In this document: piece by piece, positions 42,519 through 51,910 of the stretch
Layout of the letters: the number at the start of each line of letters is the position of its first letter
Numbering within the stretch: the first letter of the stretch is position 1
Assembly (NCBI RefSeq): GCF_000718325.1
Contig: NZ_JOFV01000005.1
Location: 317,847-381,846, forward strand
Length of the DNA: 64,000 nt
Source: Oerskovia turbata
GTDB lineage: Bacteria; Actinomycetota; Actinomycetes; Actinomycetales; Cellulomonadaceae
Direction: 5' to 3'
Program-made: the position numbers and the translations under genes
The notes under the pieces: generated by a model
The model's database searches: none
Seen by the model: the letters and a program-made list of their open reading frames with translations, nothing else
Told to the model about the DNA's origin: nothing

Positions 42519-42824
42519 CGTCGTTCCTGTCTCCTCGCAGGGACCGCGCCGGCGTCGCCGCGCGACACGAAATGCCGACCGGTTGGCTCTGATCGCGCCT
42601 GCAACGGAGGCTGTGCGCTGCAGCAATCTGACAAACCTCTCCAATCTGTCTTATGGGATGAGACGCTGCGATGGATTTAGTCGTTTTGTTCAGAACGTCC
42701 GAGCGTAAATCGTTAGCGTTCCTCCCATATCGGTCTCCCGGACCGGTTGCCGCCGAGTCAGCGTCGCCGCGGCGAGCCATCCCACGCCCTCGGGCGTCAC
42801 TTGGTATCGAAGCGGAGAACACCT
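42519..42824 (+). promoter_or_regulatory. Leader of the exopolysaccharide operon; no gene seen
   Basis: This 306-bp stretch is distinctly AT-richer than its surroundings at 42600-42740 and carries the only plausible promoter region for the downstream glycosyltransferase operon. I see no convincing ORF or RNA in it. Confidence 0.45.
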
Positions 42825-44576
42825 GTGACACTGCTGCACGGCACGAGACCCACCCCGCACCCGACCGGTCGTCCACCGGCATCCCACGACCGGGCAGGTC
42901 GCCCGCGCCACGGGGGCTCGGCCCACACCTCGGGACCCGCCCCCCGCCCGGGCCCTCCGGCGCGTACACCGCCCACCGCCCACCACCTGCTGCCCTCACC
43001 GCCCGCCGACGAGGACGTCTACCAGGACCTCGCGCGGTCCCAGCGCTGGGTTCAGCCCGTCGGCGTCGCGGCGACCCTGCCGATCCTCGTCGCGGTGTGC
43101 GTGTTCGCGGCGCGCTCGCCGTGGCTGTGGTGGCTCTACGCCACGGTCGCGCTGACGCTCGTGAGCATCGTCCTGTGGCTCCTGACCGGCACCGCGAGAG
43201 GACGCGTCACGCGCGCCTCGCACGAGCGGACGATCACGGCCTGGGCACCCGAGGCGTACCCCGCCGTCGACGTCTTCCTGCCCGTGTGCGGCGAGGACGT
43301 CGAGGTGCTCGACAACACCTTCCGCCACGTCGCACGGCTCGACTGGCCGGGCGCCGTCGAGGTCTGGGTGCTCGACGACGGCGCCGACCCGCGCGTCGCG
43401 GACCTGGCCGAGCGGCACGGGTTCCGCTACCGGGTGCGTCCCGACCGGGGGCACCTCAAGAAGGCCGGGAACCTGCGGTCGGCCTGCGCGGTGACCGAGG
43501 GTGACGTGATCGCGATCTTCGACGCCGACTTCTGCCCCCGGCCGGACTTCCTGCGCCACCTCGTGCCCTATCTGGACGACCCGACCGTCGGCATCGTCCA
43601 GAGCCCGCAGGACTTCGACACCGACGAACGCATGGGCTGGCTGCAGCGCACCGCCGGGGCGACCCAGGAGATCTTCTACCGCTGGGTCCAGCCGTCGCGC
43701 GACCGCTACGGGGCCACCGTCTGCTGCGGTACCAACGCCCTGTACCGGCGGTCGGCGCTCGACGCCATCGGGGGGTTCCCCGAGATCGACCACAGCGAGG
43801 ACATGTACACCGGGATCGAGCTGCTGCGTGCCGGGTTCGTCACGCGCTTCGTCCCGGTGCGGCTGGCCCGTGGTCTGTGCCCCGACGAGCTGGGTCCGTT
43901 CCTGACCCAGCAGTACCGGTGGGCCAACGGCTCGGTCGCGCTCGTCGCCGACGGGGCGCAGGGCAGGGCAGGCCTCGACCGGCGCCAGCGTCTCGCGGTG
44001 TGGGCAGGGTTCGTCTACTACTCCGAGACGGCGCTCTTCGTCGTCAACCTGTACGTGCCGTCCGTCGTGATGTGCTTCTGGTACCCCGACCAGGTCAGTC
44101 CGACGAGCCTCCTGGTGTTCCTGCCGAGCCTGTGGGTGCTCCTCGTCCTGTACCCCGTCGTCCATCGCACCCGGTGGCGCCCCGAGGTCCTGCGGGTCCA
44201 GCTCGCCCAGAGCTTCAGCCACCTCGTCGTGCTGGGGCACGCGATGGTCGGCCACCACGCGGGGTGGGTCCCGACGGGCGGCAAGGGGTCGTCGAGCGCC
44301 CTCGCGCGGACCATCGCGCGCGTCATGGTGGCGACCCTCGTCGTCGGGACCGTCGCGTGGGCCGTGGGGATCTCCCGCGGCGTCGCGGCGTACGGCATCG
44401 ACAGCTACTGGGCCATGATCCTGCTCGCCGGGTTCTACGCCTACGTCTCGGTGCCGCTCGTCGTGGCGGGGCTCCAGGTCCTGGCGCCCCGCCGGGCCGC
44501 CGTCGCCCGGACGGGCACGGAGCCGACCGGCGCCGTCGGGGCCGCCGGGGCCGCCGTGCAGGAGGTGCAGGCATGA
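42825..44576 (+). CDS. Cellulose-synthase-like membrane glycosyltransferase (GT2)
   Basis: The 583-residue protein has a Pro/His-rich leader of about 60 residues, two membrane helices (79-120), a GT2 domain and several C-terminal helices. The processive beta-glycan synthase motifs are all present: VLDDG (Asp184/185), DAD at 233-235, SEDM with the catalytic-base Asp near 326, and QQYRW at 362-366. There is no PilZ domain, so c-di-GMP control like BcsA is not seen. It should polymerise UDP-sugars into an extracellular glycan. I chose GTG 42825 (VTLLHGTRPT) for its GGAG site; the frame is open to 42747. Confidence 0.88.
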   Translation: MTLLHGTRPTPHPTGRPPASHDRAGRPRHGGSAHTSGPAPRPGPPARTPPTAHHLLPSPPADEDVYQDLARSQRWVQPVGVAATLPILVAVCVFAARSPWLWWLYATVALTLVSIVLWLLTGTARGRVTRASHERTITAWAPEAYPAVDVFLPVCGEDVEVLDNTFRHVARLDWPGAVEVWVLDDGADPRVADLAERHGFRYRVRPDRGHLKKAGNLRSACAVTEGDVIAIFDADFCPRPDFLRHLVPYLDDPTVGIVQSPQDFDTDERMGWLQRTAGATQEIFYRWVQPSRDRYGATVCCGTNALYRRSALDAIGGFPEIDHSEDMYTGIELLRAGFVTRFVPVRLARGLCPDELGPFLTQQYRWANGSVALVADGAQGRAGLDRRQRLAVWAGFVYYSETALFVVNLYVPSVVMCFWYPDQVSPTSLLVFLPSLWVLLVLYPVVHRTRWRPEVLRVQLAQSFSHLVVLGHAMVGHHAGWVPTGGKGSSSALARTIARVMVATLVVGTVAWAVGISRGVAAYGIDSYWAMILLAGFYAYVSVPLVVAGLQVLAPRRAAVARTGTEPTGAVGAAGAAVQEVQA

Positions 44577-44791
44577 GCGCGCCGAGCGTCGTCCGACCCG
44601 TCGGCCCGGCAGGGGCGCCGGACGGGCCGGATCCCGAGGTGGCGGGCGCGGCGGGCGACGTCGACCCGACTGCGCCCGCGCGACCGCGCAGCTCGCTGCA
44701 GTGGCCCGCGGTCGTCGCCCTCACGACGGCCCTGGCCTTCGCCGGCCTCGTCGCCACAGGGGTCTTCGATCCCATGATCGAGGCGCTGTGA
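44573..44791 (+). CDS. Small single-pass membrane protein between GT2 and acyltransferase
   Basis: The 72-residue protein starts at ATG 44573, overlapping the GT2 stop (ATGA) with GGAGGTGCAGG upstream, and its stop overlaps the next start (GTGA). It has a Pro/Ala/Gly-rich first half and one membrane helix (LQWPAVVALTTALAFAGLVATGV). No family is recognised. Tight coupling on both sides implies that it is a subunit of the glycan machinery. Confidence 0.75.
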   Translation: MSAPSVVRPVGPAGAPDGPDPEVAGAAGDVDPTAPARPRSSLQWPAVVALTTALAFAGLVATGVFDPMIEAL

Positions 44792-46866
44792 GCACCCGGA
44801 CGGGGAGCGACCGCCCCGCCTTCCGAGGTGACGTCGAGGGCCTGCGGGCGCTCGCCGTCGTGCTCGTGCTGCTCTTCCATGCCGAGGTCCCCGGCGTGAT
44901 GGGCGGGTACGTGGGTGTCGACGTCTTCTTCGCGATCTCCGGCTTCCTCATCACGGGGATCCTGCTGCGGCAGCTCGCGTCGACCGGACGTATCGCGCTG
45001 CCCGCGTTCTACGCGGGCCGGGCGCGCCGCATCCTGCCCGCGGCGTCCGTGGTCCTGGTGGGCACGGCGCTCGCGGCCTGGCTCGTGCTGCCGCCGCTGC
45101 GGGCGCGCGACACCATGGTCGACGTCGTCGCGAGCGCGCTCCAGGTCGCGAACCTGCGCTTCATCGCGCAGGAGACGGACTACATGGCGGCCTCGGCGGC
45201 GCCGAGCCCGGTGCTGCACTACTGGTCGCTCGCGGTCGAGGAGCAGTTCTACCTCGTGGTCCCGTTGCTGCTCGCACTCGTCGGGGTCGTCGCGGCACGT
45301 GTGCGCCGGAGCCCTCTGCCGGCGGCGATCGCGGTCCTGGCGGTCGGCACGGTCGCCTCGTTCGTCGTCTCGCTCGTGCTGACGTCGAGCGACCCGGCCC
45401 TCGCCTACATGTCGCCCCTCACGCGGGCGTGGCAGTTCGGGCTGGGCGGTCTCCTGGCGGCGGCCGTGCTGTCCAGGCCCGACGGCGCCACGCCCCTCCT
45501 GCGGGACGGGGTCACCGGGGGCACGGGTCACCCCGTCCTGCGGCGCGTCGCGTGGACCCTGGCCGGATGGGCCGGGCTGGGCACCGTCGTGTGGTCGGCC
45601 GTGGTCCACGACGAGTCGACCCCCTTCCCGGGGACGGCGGCGCTCTGGCCGACGCTCGGGACGGTCGCGCTCCTCGCGGTCCCGGCGACGGTCCGGACGG
45701 CGCGGGGGAGCGTGGGGCACCTGCTCGCGCTGCCGCCCGTCCGGGCGGTGGGACGGCTGTCCTTCGCCTGGTACCTCGTGCACTGGCCCGTGCTCGTCCT
45801 GGCCGACGCGGTCTGGGGACCGCTCGCCTGGCCCGAGCGCGTCGTGCTGACGCTCGGTGCGGGCGGGGTGGCCTGGCTCGTCCTCCACGGGGTCGAGTCG
45901 CCGCTGCGGCGCTCACCGGTCGTCGCGCTGAGACCGTCGGCGAGCTACTCGGTGGGGTTCACGGGGGTCGTGCTCGCGCTCGTCGCGAGCCTCGGCGCAG
46001 GCTCGGCCGTGTACGCGAGGCTGGACGGGGCCGCGTCCGCGCAGGTCAGGCTCGACACGATCTTCGAACCGGCCGCGCTCGCACGCACCGGTGGGCCGGT
46101 GACCCCGGGCCTGACGCAGGCCGCGCTCGACGCCCCGCCCGCGGAGACCCCGTGCCTGGGGGCGTTGGGACTGAGCGAGACGACCTGGCCGGCCGAGTGC
46201 GTCGTCGGGCCGGAAGACGGGCTGGAGGTCGTGCTGTTCGGCGACTCGAAGGCCTTCCAGTGGAGCGGGGCCCTGCGGGACGTCGCGCTGGCCCAGGGGT
46301 GGCACCTGTCGATCGTGACCAAGGGCGGGTGCGCGCCGGCCGACCTGCCGCAGGCCCTGCTCGAGGAGTCGCTGCACTGCGAGGCGTGGCGCGACGCGCA
46401 GATCGACAAGATCGTCGCGCGGGCCGACGTCGTCGTCGTGGGGTCGAGCGCGGCGTACTTCGAGGGCGAGGAGGCGGCCGACCGGCGAGACGCCGCCTGG
46501 GGGAGCACGCTCGGGCGGTTCGCCGCGGCAGGCGTGCCGGTGGTCTACCTGCGGGACACCCCCACACCGGGCGTCGACGTCCCGAGCTGCGTCTCCGGGG
46601 CGATCGACGACTGGGACGCGTGCTCCTTCCCGAGGGCGCGGGCGTTGCCGGCCGACCCGTTGGTCGTCGACGTCGCGCTCGGCGACGTGCCCGGCGTCGA
46701 GGTCGTCGACCTCTCGGGGGTCGTCTGCGCGCAGGAGCGCTGCCCGGCCGTCCTCGGCGGCCTGCTCCTGTACCGCGACGGCAGCCACCTGACCGCCACG
46801 GCCGTCGAGGCGCTGCGTCCCGAGCTCGAACGGCGGCTCGTCGAGACGAGCGCGCTCGGAGGCTGA
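44788..46866 (+). CDS. OafA-type membrane acyltransferase with SGNH domain
   Basis: The 692-residue protein starts with the acyltransferase-3 domain: FRGDVEGLRALAVVLVLLFHAEVP with the conserved RALAV and His, GGYVGVDVFFAISGFLI, the RRILPAA arginine motif, and about ten membrane helices. From about residue 470 comes an SGNH hydrolase-like domain (FGDSKAFQWSG block I, DGSHLTA block V with the catalytic Asp-His). Such two-domain proteins move acetyl groups across the membrane onto glycans, as in peptidoglycan or O-antigen acetylation. Here the likely acceptor is the glycan made by the GT2 enzyme. GTG 44788 overlaps the upstream stop. Confidence 0.93.
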   Translation: MSTRTGSDRPAFRGDVEGLRALAVVLVLLFHAEVPGVMGGYVGVDVFFAISGFLITGILLRQLASTGRIALPAFYAGRARRILPAASVVLVGTALAAWLVLPPLRARDTMVDVVASALQVANLRFIAQETDYMAASAAPSPVLHYWSLAVEEQFYLVVPLLLALVGVVAARVRRSPLPAAIAVLAVGTVASFVVSLVLTSSDPALAYMSPLTRAWQFGLGGLLAAAVLSRPDGATPLLRDGVTGGTGHPVLRRVAWTLAGWAGLGTVVWSAVVHDESTPFPGTAALWPTLGTVALLAVPATVRTARGSVGHLLALPPVRAVGRLSFAWYLVHWPVLVLADAVWGPLAWPERVVLTLGAGGVAWLVLHGVESPLRRSPVVALRPSASYSVGFTGVVLALVASLGAGSAVYARLDGAASAQVRLDTIFEPAALARTGGPVTPGLTQAALDAPPAETPCLGALGLSETTWPAECVVGPEDGLEVVLFGDSKAFQWSGALRDVALAQGWHLSIVTKGGCAPADLPQALLEESLHCEAWRDAQIDKIVARADVVVVGSSAAYFEGEEAADRRDAAWGSTLGRFAAAGVPVVYLRDTPTPGVDVPSCVSGAIDDWDACSFPRARALPADPLVVDVALGDVPGVEVVDLSGVVCAQERCPAVLGGLLLYRDGSHLTATAVEALRPELERRLVETSALGG

Positions 46867-47199
46867 GGCCGACGGGCGAGGCGGCGTGTTCGTGCCGGGT
46901 GGCGACCGGCACGGCCACGCCGTCCTGCCCGGGCGGATGCCGGGCAGGATCGAGCCGGTGCCGGGCTGCCGCGCATCGGGCCCACGAGGTGTGGCGTACC
47001 ATGGACGGGTTGTCCGTGCGCCCTTTCCGGCGGAGGTCCTCCGAGGCTCCTGCCGCACCGCTCGAGGCGACGCGATCGACCAGGCGTCAGCGTCTGCCAC
47101 CGATCGATGAACGTTCGAACAGGTCCCGCTGCAACCGGCGGGACATGCACGCACCCCGTTGCCGCACGTCGGCTCCCCGATCAGTTGGAGATCATCGAA
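46867..47199 (+). promoter_or_regulatory. Gap between the acyltransferase and tig
   Basis: A 10-bp hairpin for the upstream operon lies at 46923-46949. A TACCAT hexamer at 46997-47002 is a possible -10 of the tig promoter, giving a long leader of about 190 bases. No gene is seen in it. Confidence 0.45.
46923..46949 (+). terminator. Terminator of the exopolysaccharide operon
   Basis: TCCTGCCCGG (46923-46932) and CCGGGCAGGA (46940-46949) form a perfect 10-bp stem with a 7-base loop, 56 bp after the acyltransferase stop. Confidence 0.65.
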
Positions 47200-48588
47200 G
47201 TGAAGAGCGCCGTCGAGACCCTGGACCCCACCAAGGTCAAGTTGACCGTCGAGGTGGAGTACGACGAGCTCAAGCCGAGCATCGACCACGCCTACAAGCA
47301 CATCGCGGAGCAGGTGAACGTCCCCGGCTTCCGCAAGGGCAAGATCCCTGCGCGCATCATCGACCAGCGCGTCGGTCGTGCTGCCGTGCTCGAGCACGCC
47401 ATCAACGACGGCCTGTCCGGCTTCTACCGCCAGGCCGTCAACGAGACGGGCATCCGCCCGCTCGGCCAGCCCGACGTCGAGGTGACCGAGGTCCCGCTCG
47501 ACGCCGAGGGTGCGCTGCACTTCACGGCCACGGTCGAGGTCCGCCCGGAGATCGAGATCCCCGCGCTCGACTCGGTCACGCTCACGGTCGAGGCCGCCGA
47601 GGTCTCCGCCGACGACATCGCCGAGCGCCTCGACGCGCTGCGCGAGCGCTTCGGCACGCTGGTCGGCGTCGACCGCCCGGCCGCCGAGGGCGACTTCGTC
47701 GTCATCGACCTGAAGGCCGTCATCGGCGACGAGGAGATCGACTCGGTCTCCGGCATCAGCTACCAGATCGGCTCGGGCAACATGCTCGAGGGCCTCGACG
47801 AGGCGCTCACGGGCCTCTCGGCCGGCGAGACCACGACCTTCAAGGCGCCGCTCGCGGGTGGCGACCATGAGGGCAAGGAGTCCGAGGTCACGGTCACGGC
47901 CACCTCGGTCAAGCAGCGCGACCTGCCCGAGGCCGACGACGAGTTCGCCGAGCTCGCGTCCGAGTTCGACACGATCGAGGAGCTCAAGGCGGACCTGCGC
48001 GAGCAGGTCGCGAGCATCAAGACCTCGAACCAGGCCGTCGCAGCCCGTGACGCTCTCGTCGAGCACCTCCTCGAGAACACCGAGATCCCCGTGCCCCAGG
48101 GCGCCGTCGAGGCCGAGGTGCACCGTCACCTCGAGTCCGAGGGACGACTCGAGGACGAGGCGCACCGTGCCGAGGTCGAGGTCGACGCCGCCAAGGCGCT
48201 CAAGAACCAGATCCTCCTCGACACGCTCGCGGAGCAGCTGAAGATCAAGGTCGCCCAGAACGAGCTCCTGGACTACCTCGTGAACGCCTCGCGCCAGTAC
48301 GGGATGGACCCGAACCAGTTCATCCAGTCGCTCGACCAGGGCGGCCAGATCCCCGCCATGGTCGGCGAGGTCGCCCGCTCGAAGTCGCTCGCCGTGGCCC
48401 TGCGCCAGGTCGAGGTCAAGGACTCCGAGGGCAACGTCGTGGACCTGAGCGAGTTCATCGGCTCGGACGAGGAGGACGCGGCCGCTGACGCCGCGGCCGC
48501 CGCCGCCGGCGAGGACGTCACCGGCATCACCGACGAAGAGGGCATCGAGGTCGTCTCCGAGGACGAGGCGACGGCCGACAAGGCCTGA
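47200..48588 (+). CDS. tig: Trigger factor (ribosome-associated chaperone and prolyl isomerase)
   Basis: The 462-residue protein has the ribosome-binding signature VNVPGFRKGKIPARIIDQR (GFRxGKxP) in its N-terminal domain, the FKBP-like domain around GDFVVIDLKAV to ATSVKQRDLPEADDEFA, and the helical C-terminal arm. The last 35 residues are acidic and Ala/Glu-rich, which is common in actinobacteria. GTG 47200 (VKSAVETLDPTKVKL) with GGAG upstream is the start; the open frame upstream is not supported. It heads the conserved tig-clpP1-clpP2-clpX order. Confidence 0.96.
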   Translation: MKSAVETLDPTKVKLTVEVEYDELKPSIDHAYKHIAEQVNVPGFRKGKIPARIIDQRVGRAAVLEHAINDGLSGFYRQAVNETGIRPLGQPDVEVTEVPLDAEGALHFTATVEVRPEIEIPALDSVTLTVEAAEVSADDIAERLDALRERFGTLVGVDRPAAEGDFVVIDLKAVIGDEEIDSVSGISYQIGSGNMLEGLDEALTGLSAGETTTFKAPLAGGDHEGKESEVTVTATSVKQRDLPEADDEFAELASEFDTIEELKADLREQVASIKTSNQAVAARDALVEHLLENTEIPVPQGAVEAEVHRHLESEGRLEDEAHRAEVEVDAAKALKNQILLDTLAEQLKIKVAQNELLDYLVNASRQYGMDPNQFIQSLDQGGQIPAMVGEVARSKSLAVALRQVEVKDSEGNVVDLSEFIGSDEEDAAADAAAAAAGEDVTGITDEEGIEVVSEDEATADKA

Positions 48589-48622
48589 CCCTTCCGGACG
48601 CGGCTCGCCCGCCCCGCCCGAC

Positions 48623-48657
48623 GACGGCCCCCACCTCCCGCGGAGGTGGGGGCCGTC
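48623..48657 (+). terminator. Terminator after tig
   Basis: A perfect 16-bp GC-rich stem (48623-48638 with 48642-48657) begins 34 bp after the tig stop, so the clp genes are probably transcribed from their own promoter. Confidence 0.8.
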
Positions 48658-48804
48658 GCGCGTGGTGGGAACGGCCCGCCCGGGTGAGGGCCCGCAACCG
48701 CCCGCCCGGACCCGTGCGGGCGCCCGGACGAGGCCCGCGCCGGGGGCCGGGAACACCCGGTGCGCGGCGCCGTCGGGCATCGGGGGCGTCCTTCCTGCGC
48801 CGAC

Positions 48805-48916
48805 AGCGAAAACCCCGGATATCGGGACGGTTTCCGCTCCCCGCCCGCGTTAGGGTCACAGCAACGGTGAGTCCGTCCAGACGGAGGAGCCGACCAGCCG
48901 CGACGCTCGAGCGTCG
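48805..48916 (+). promoter_or_regulatory. clpP operon promoter region with two dyads
   Basis: A -10-like TAGGGT lies at 48851-48856. Just upstream, AGCGAAAAC (48805-48813) and GTTTCCGCT (48830-48838) are an inverted pair with one mismatch that would overlap the -35. Downstream, CGACGCTCGAGCGTCG at 48901-48916 is a perfect 16-bp palindrome in the untranslated leader. ClgR controls clpP genes in actinobacteria, but neither site fits its published motif well enough to name it. The rest of 48658-48949 shows no gene. Confidence 0.5.
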
Positions 48917-48949
48917 CGAGCGACAGAGGGATCGACGAAGGAGATGGAC

Positions 48950-49570
48950 GTGAGCGATCAGTTTCCGGTGGCACGAGCCGAGGGGCCGGGACTCGGCCTG
49001 AACGACTCCATCTACAACCGGCTGCTCAAGGAGCGCATCATCTGGTTGGGCTCGGAGGTGCGCGACGAGAACGCGAACGCCATCTGCGCCCAGATGATGC
49101 TGCTCGCCGCGGAGGACCCCGACAAGGACATCTGGCTCTATATCAACTCGCCGGGCGGGTCGATCACGGCCGGCATGGCGATCTACGACACCATGCAGTA
49201 CATCCAGCCGGACGTCGCGACCATCGCGATGGGCATGGCGGCCTCGATGGGGCAGTTCCTGCTCTCCTCGGGCACCAAGGGCAAGCGCTACGCGACGCCC
49301 CACGCCCGCGTCATGATGCACCAGCCCTCGGGCGGCATCGGCGGCACGGCGACCGACGTGCGCATCAACGCGCAGCTCATCATGCACATGAAGAAGGTGC
49401 TCTCCGAGCTCACGGCCGAGCAGACCGGCCAGCCGCTCGAGAAGATCCTCAAGGACAACGACCGTGACAGCTGGTTCACGGCGCCCGAAGCCCTCGAGTA
49501 CGGCTTCATCGACCACGTCGTGACGAACGCTTCGTCGGTGACGGGTGGCGGCGGCACGGCGAGCAGCTGA
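48950..49570 (+). CDS. clpP1: ATP-dependent Clp protease proteolytic subunit 1
   Basis: The 206-residue serine protease subunit has the Ser in [14 protein letters not shown], His in [11 protein letters not shown] and the acidic residue in the [21 protein letters not shown] region, with the oxyanion INSPGGS. It assembles with ClpP2 into a mixed tetradecamer fed by ClpX or ClpC1. I placed the start at GTG 48950 because AAGGAG at 48938-48943 is six bases away; the ATG at 48944 would abut the Shine-Dalgarno. Confidence 0.96.
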   Translation: MSDQFPVARAEGPGLGLNDSIYNRLLKERIIWLGSEVRDENANAICAQMMLLAAEDPDKDIWLYINSPGGSITAGMAIYDTMQYIQPDVATIAMGMAASMGQFLLSSGTKGKRYATPHARVMMHQPSGGIGGTATDVRINAQLIMHMKKVLSELTAEQTGQPLEKILKDNDRDSWFTAPEALEYGFIDHVVTNASSVTGGGGTASS

Positions 49571-49620
49571 GCTCACCGACGCACCGGCCCCCGACCCACG
49601 ATCCCACCCGAGGAGACACC

Positions 49621-50337
49621 TTGAGCTACGCAAGCCAGGAATCCCAGTACATCTCGACCGCTCAGCGCCTCGCGGGCGCGGGCGCCGGCGGCGGCATCGC
49701 CCTCCCGCACGGCGCGCCGTCCTCGCGCTACGTGCTCCCGCAGTTCGAGGAGCGCACGGCCTACGGCTTCAAGCGCCAGGACCCGTACACCAAGCTGTTC
49801 GAGGACCGCATCATCTTCCTGGGCGTCCAGGTCGACGACGCGTCCGCCGACGACGTCATGGCGCAGCTCCTCGTCCTGGAGAGCCAGGACCCGGACCGCG
49901 ACATCATCCTGTACATCAACTCGCCCGGCGGCTCGTTCACGGCCATGACGGCGCTGTACGACACCATGCAGTACATCAAGCCGCAGATCCAGACCGTGTG
50001 CCTCGGGCAGGCCGCGTCCGCCGCGGCCGTGCTGCTCGCGGCCGGTCAGCCCGGCAAGCGTCTCGCGCTGCCCAACGCCCGCGTGCTGATCCACCAGCCC
50101 GCGATGGAGGGCGGCGGCTACGCGCAGGCGTCGGACATCGAGATCCACGCGAACGAGCTCATCCGCATGCGCGAGTGGCTCGAGGACACCCTGGCCATGC
50201 ACTCGGGCCGCGACGTCGCGCAGGTCCGTGAGGACATCGAGCGTGACAAGATCCTCACGGCCAAGCAGGCGCAGGAGTACGGTCTGGTCGACCAGGTCCT
50301 GGAGAGCCGCAAGCCGGTCATCCAGAACAAGCCCTGA
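49621..50337 (+). CDS. clpP2: ATP-dependent Clp protease proteolytic subunit 2
   Basis: The 238-residue subunit carries [17 protein letters not shown], catalytic Ser in [15 protein letters not shown], His in [11 protein letters not shown], and ends [13 protein letters not shown] Gly/Ala-rich N-terminal extension of about 35 residues, probably a propeptide, precedes the conserved core. It starts with a rare TTG (49621) preceded by GAGGAGACACC. ClpP1 and ClpP2 together form the active actinobacterial protease. It is 50 bp after clpP1. Confidence 0.95.
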   Translation: MSYASQESQYISTAQRLAGAGAGGGIALPHGAPSSRYVLPQFEERTAYGFKRQDPYTKLFEDRIIFLGVQVDDASADDVMAQLLVLESQDPDRDIILYINSPGGSFTAMTALYDTMQYIKPQIQTVCLGQAASAAAVLLAAGQPGKRLALPNARVLIHQPAMEGGGYAQASDIEIHANELIRMREWLEDTLAMHSGRDVAQVREDIERDKILTAKQAQEYGLVDQVLESRKPVIQNKP

Positions 50338-50485
50338 TCTCGACATTTCCCCCCGACCCACCGGGGTGCCCGGCTGACAACGGGCCCCCGGTGGTGTGCA
50401 ATGGTGGTAGGTCGGCGCGTGTCGTCCCAGATCGCGGGGGCCTCAGTCCCGGCGCAGCAGCAAGACCGAGGCTAGGAGGCTCGTA

Positions 50486-51757
50486 GTGGCTCGGATCGGA
50501 GATGGTGCAGACCTGCTGAAGTGTTCCTTCTGCGGCAAGTCCCAGAAGCAGGTCAAGAAGCTCATCGCGGGCCCCGGCGTGTACATCTGCGACGAGTGCA
50601 TCGAGCTCTGCAACGAGATCATCGAGGAAGAGCTGTCGGAAGCGGCCGAGCTCGGGCTCGTCGAGCTCCCCAAGCCGCGGGAGATCTTCGACTTCCTCGA
50701 GCAGTACATCATCGGGCAGGACGCCGCGAAGCGGGCGCTGGCAGTGGCGGTCTACAACCACTACAAGCGGATCCAGGCCGGGGAGCACGCACGCCCCTCG
50801 GACGAGTCCCAGGTGGAGATCGCCAAGTCGAACATCCTGCTGATCGGCCCCACGGGCACCGGCAAGACGTACCTGGCGCAGACGCTCGCAAAGATGCTCA
50901 ACGTGCCGTTCGCGATCGCGGACGCCACGGCTCTCACGGAGGCGGGGTACGTCGGCGAGGACGTCGAGAACATCCTCCTCAAGCTCATCCAGGCCGCCGA
51001 CTACGACGTCAAGAAGGCCGAGACGGGCATCATCTACATCGACGAGGTCGACAAGGTCGCCCGCAAGTCGGAGAACCCCTCGATCACGCGCGACGTGTCG
51101 GGTGAGGGCGTGCAGCAGGCCCTGCTGAAGATCATCGAGGGCACCACGGCCTCGGTGCCCCCGCAGGGCGGGCGCAAGCACCCGCACCAGGAGTTCATCC
51201 AGATCGACACGACCAACGTCCTGTTCATCGTGGCAGGGGCGTTCGCCGGGCTCGACGAGATCGTGGCAACCCGCTCGCGCAAGCGCGGGGTCGGCTTCGG
51301 TGCTCCGATGGACTCGCACGAGGAGGCGGACCTCTTCGCCGAGGTACGTCCCGAGGACCTGCAGAAGTACGGGCTGATCCCCGAGTTCATCGGGCGTCTG
51401 CCCATCATCACGTCGGTCGCGAAGCTCGACCAGGAGGCGCTCGTGCGCATCCTCACCGAGCCCCGCAACGCGCTGGTCAAGCAGTACCAGCGCATGTTCC
51501 AGATCGACGGCGTCGAGCTCGAGTTCGAGGACGACGCGATCAGCGCGATCGCCGACCAGGCGCTGCTGCGTGGCACGGGCGCCCGTGGGCTCCGCGCCAT
51601 CATGGAGGAGGTCCTCCAGCAGGCCATGTTCGACGTCCCCAGCAGGGACGACGTCGAGCGTGTGGTCATCACTCGCGAAGCCGTGCTCGACAACGTCAAC
51701 CCGACCCTCGTCCCGCGGTCCGCGCTCAAGCGGGCGCCGCGCGAGAAGAGCGCCTAG
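50486..51757 (+). CDS. clpX: ATP-dependent Clp protease ATPase subunit ClpX
   Basis: The 423-residue AAA+ unfoldase has the N-terminal zinc finger (CSFCGKSQ ... CDECIEL), Walker [16 protein letters not shown], Walker [15 protein letters not shown], the ClpP-contact loop in [13 protein letters not shown] and the arginine finger region [16 protein letters not shown]. It feeds tagged proteins to ClpP1P2. Start GTG 50486 has AGGAGG nine bases upstream. It ends the tig-clp block and converges on the fadD15-like gene. Confidence 0.97.
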   Translation: MARIGDGADLLKCSFCGKSQKQVKKLIAGPGVYICDECIELCNEIIEEELSEAAELGLVELPKPREIFDFLEQYIIGQDAAKRALAVAVYNHYKRIQAGEHARPSDESQVEIAKSNILLIGPTGTGKTYLAQTLAKMLNVPFAIADATALTEAGYVGEDVENILLKLIQAADYDVKKAETGIIYIDEVDKVARKSENPSITRDVSGEGVQQALLKIIEGTTASVPPQGGRKHPHQEFIQIDTTNVLFIVAGAFAGLDEIVATRSRKRGVGFGAPMDSHEEADLFAEVRPEDLQKYGLIPEFIGRLPIITSVAKLDQEALVRILTEPRNALVKQYQRMFQIDGVELEFEDDAISAIADQALLRGTGARGLRAIMEEVLQQAMFDVPSRDDVERVVITREAVLDNVNPTLVPRSALKRAPREKSA

Positions 51758-51775
51758 GGAGCACGTTCGACGAAG

Positions 51776-51801
51776 GGCCCCGGAACCTCGGTTCCGGGGC
51801 C
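51776..51801. terminator. Bidirectional terminator between clpX and fadD15-like gene
   Basis: GGCCCCGGAACC and GGTTCCGGGGCC form a 12-bp stem just after clpX; the sequence behind it (51806-51840) is T-rich with CCGTTCTG direct repeats. Confidence 0.75.
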
Positions 51802-51910
51802 GTTCGTGGTTCTGCCCGTTCTGTCGTTCTGCCCGTTCTGCAGTGCGGCGAGCTGTTCTCGGACGGACGTGCTGGTCGCGGCGGTGCAGCGGCGCGGCGA
51901 GCGTCGGGCC

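Noticed and set aside
42825..46866. A genomic island inserted next to tRNA-Pro
   Set aside because: No integrase, no duplicated tRNA end and no change in GC of the coding genes was seen.
48901..48916. ClgR operator upstream of clpP1
   Set aside because: The palindrome's spacing does not fit the known ClgR motif, so only a generic dyad is reported.
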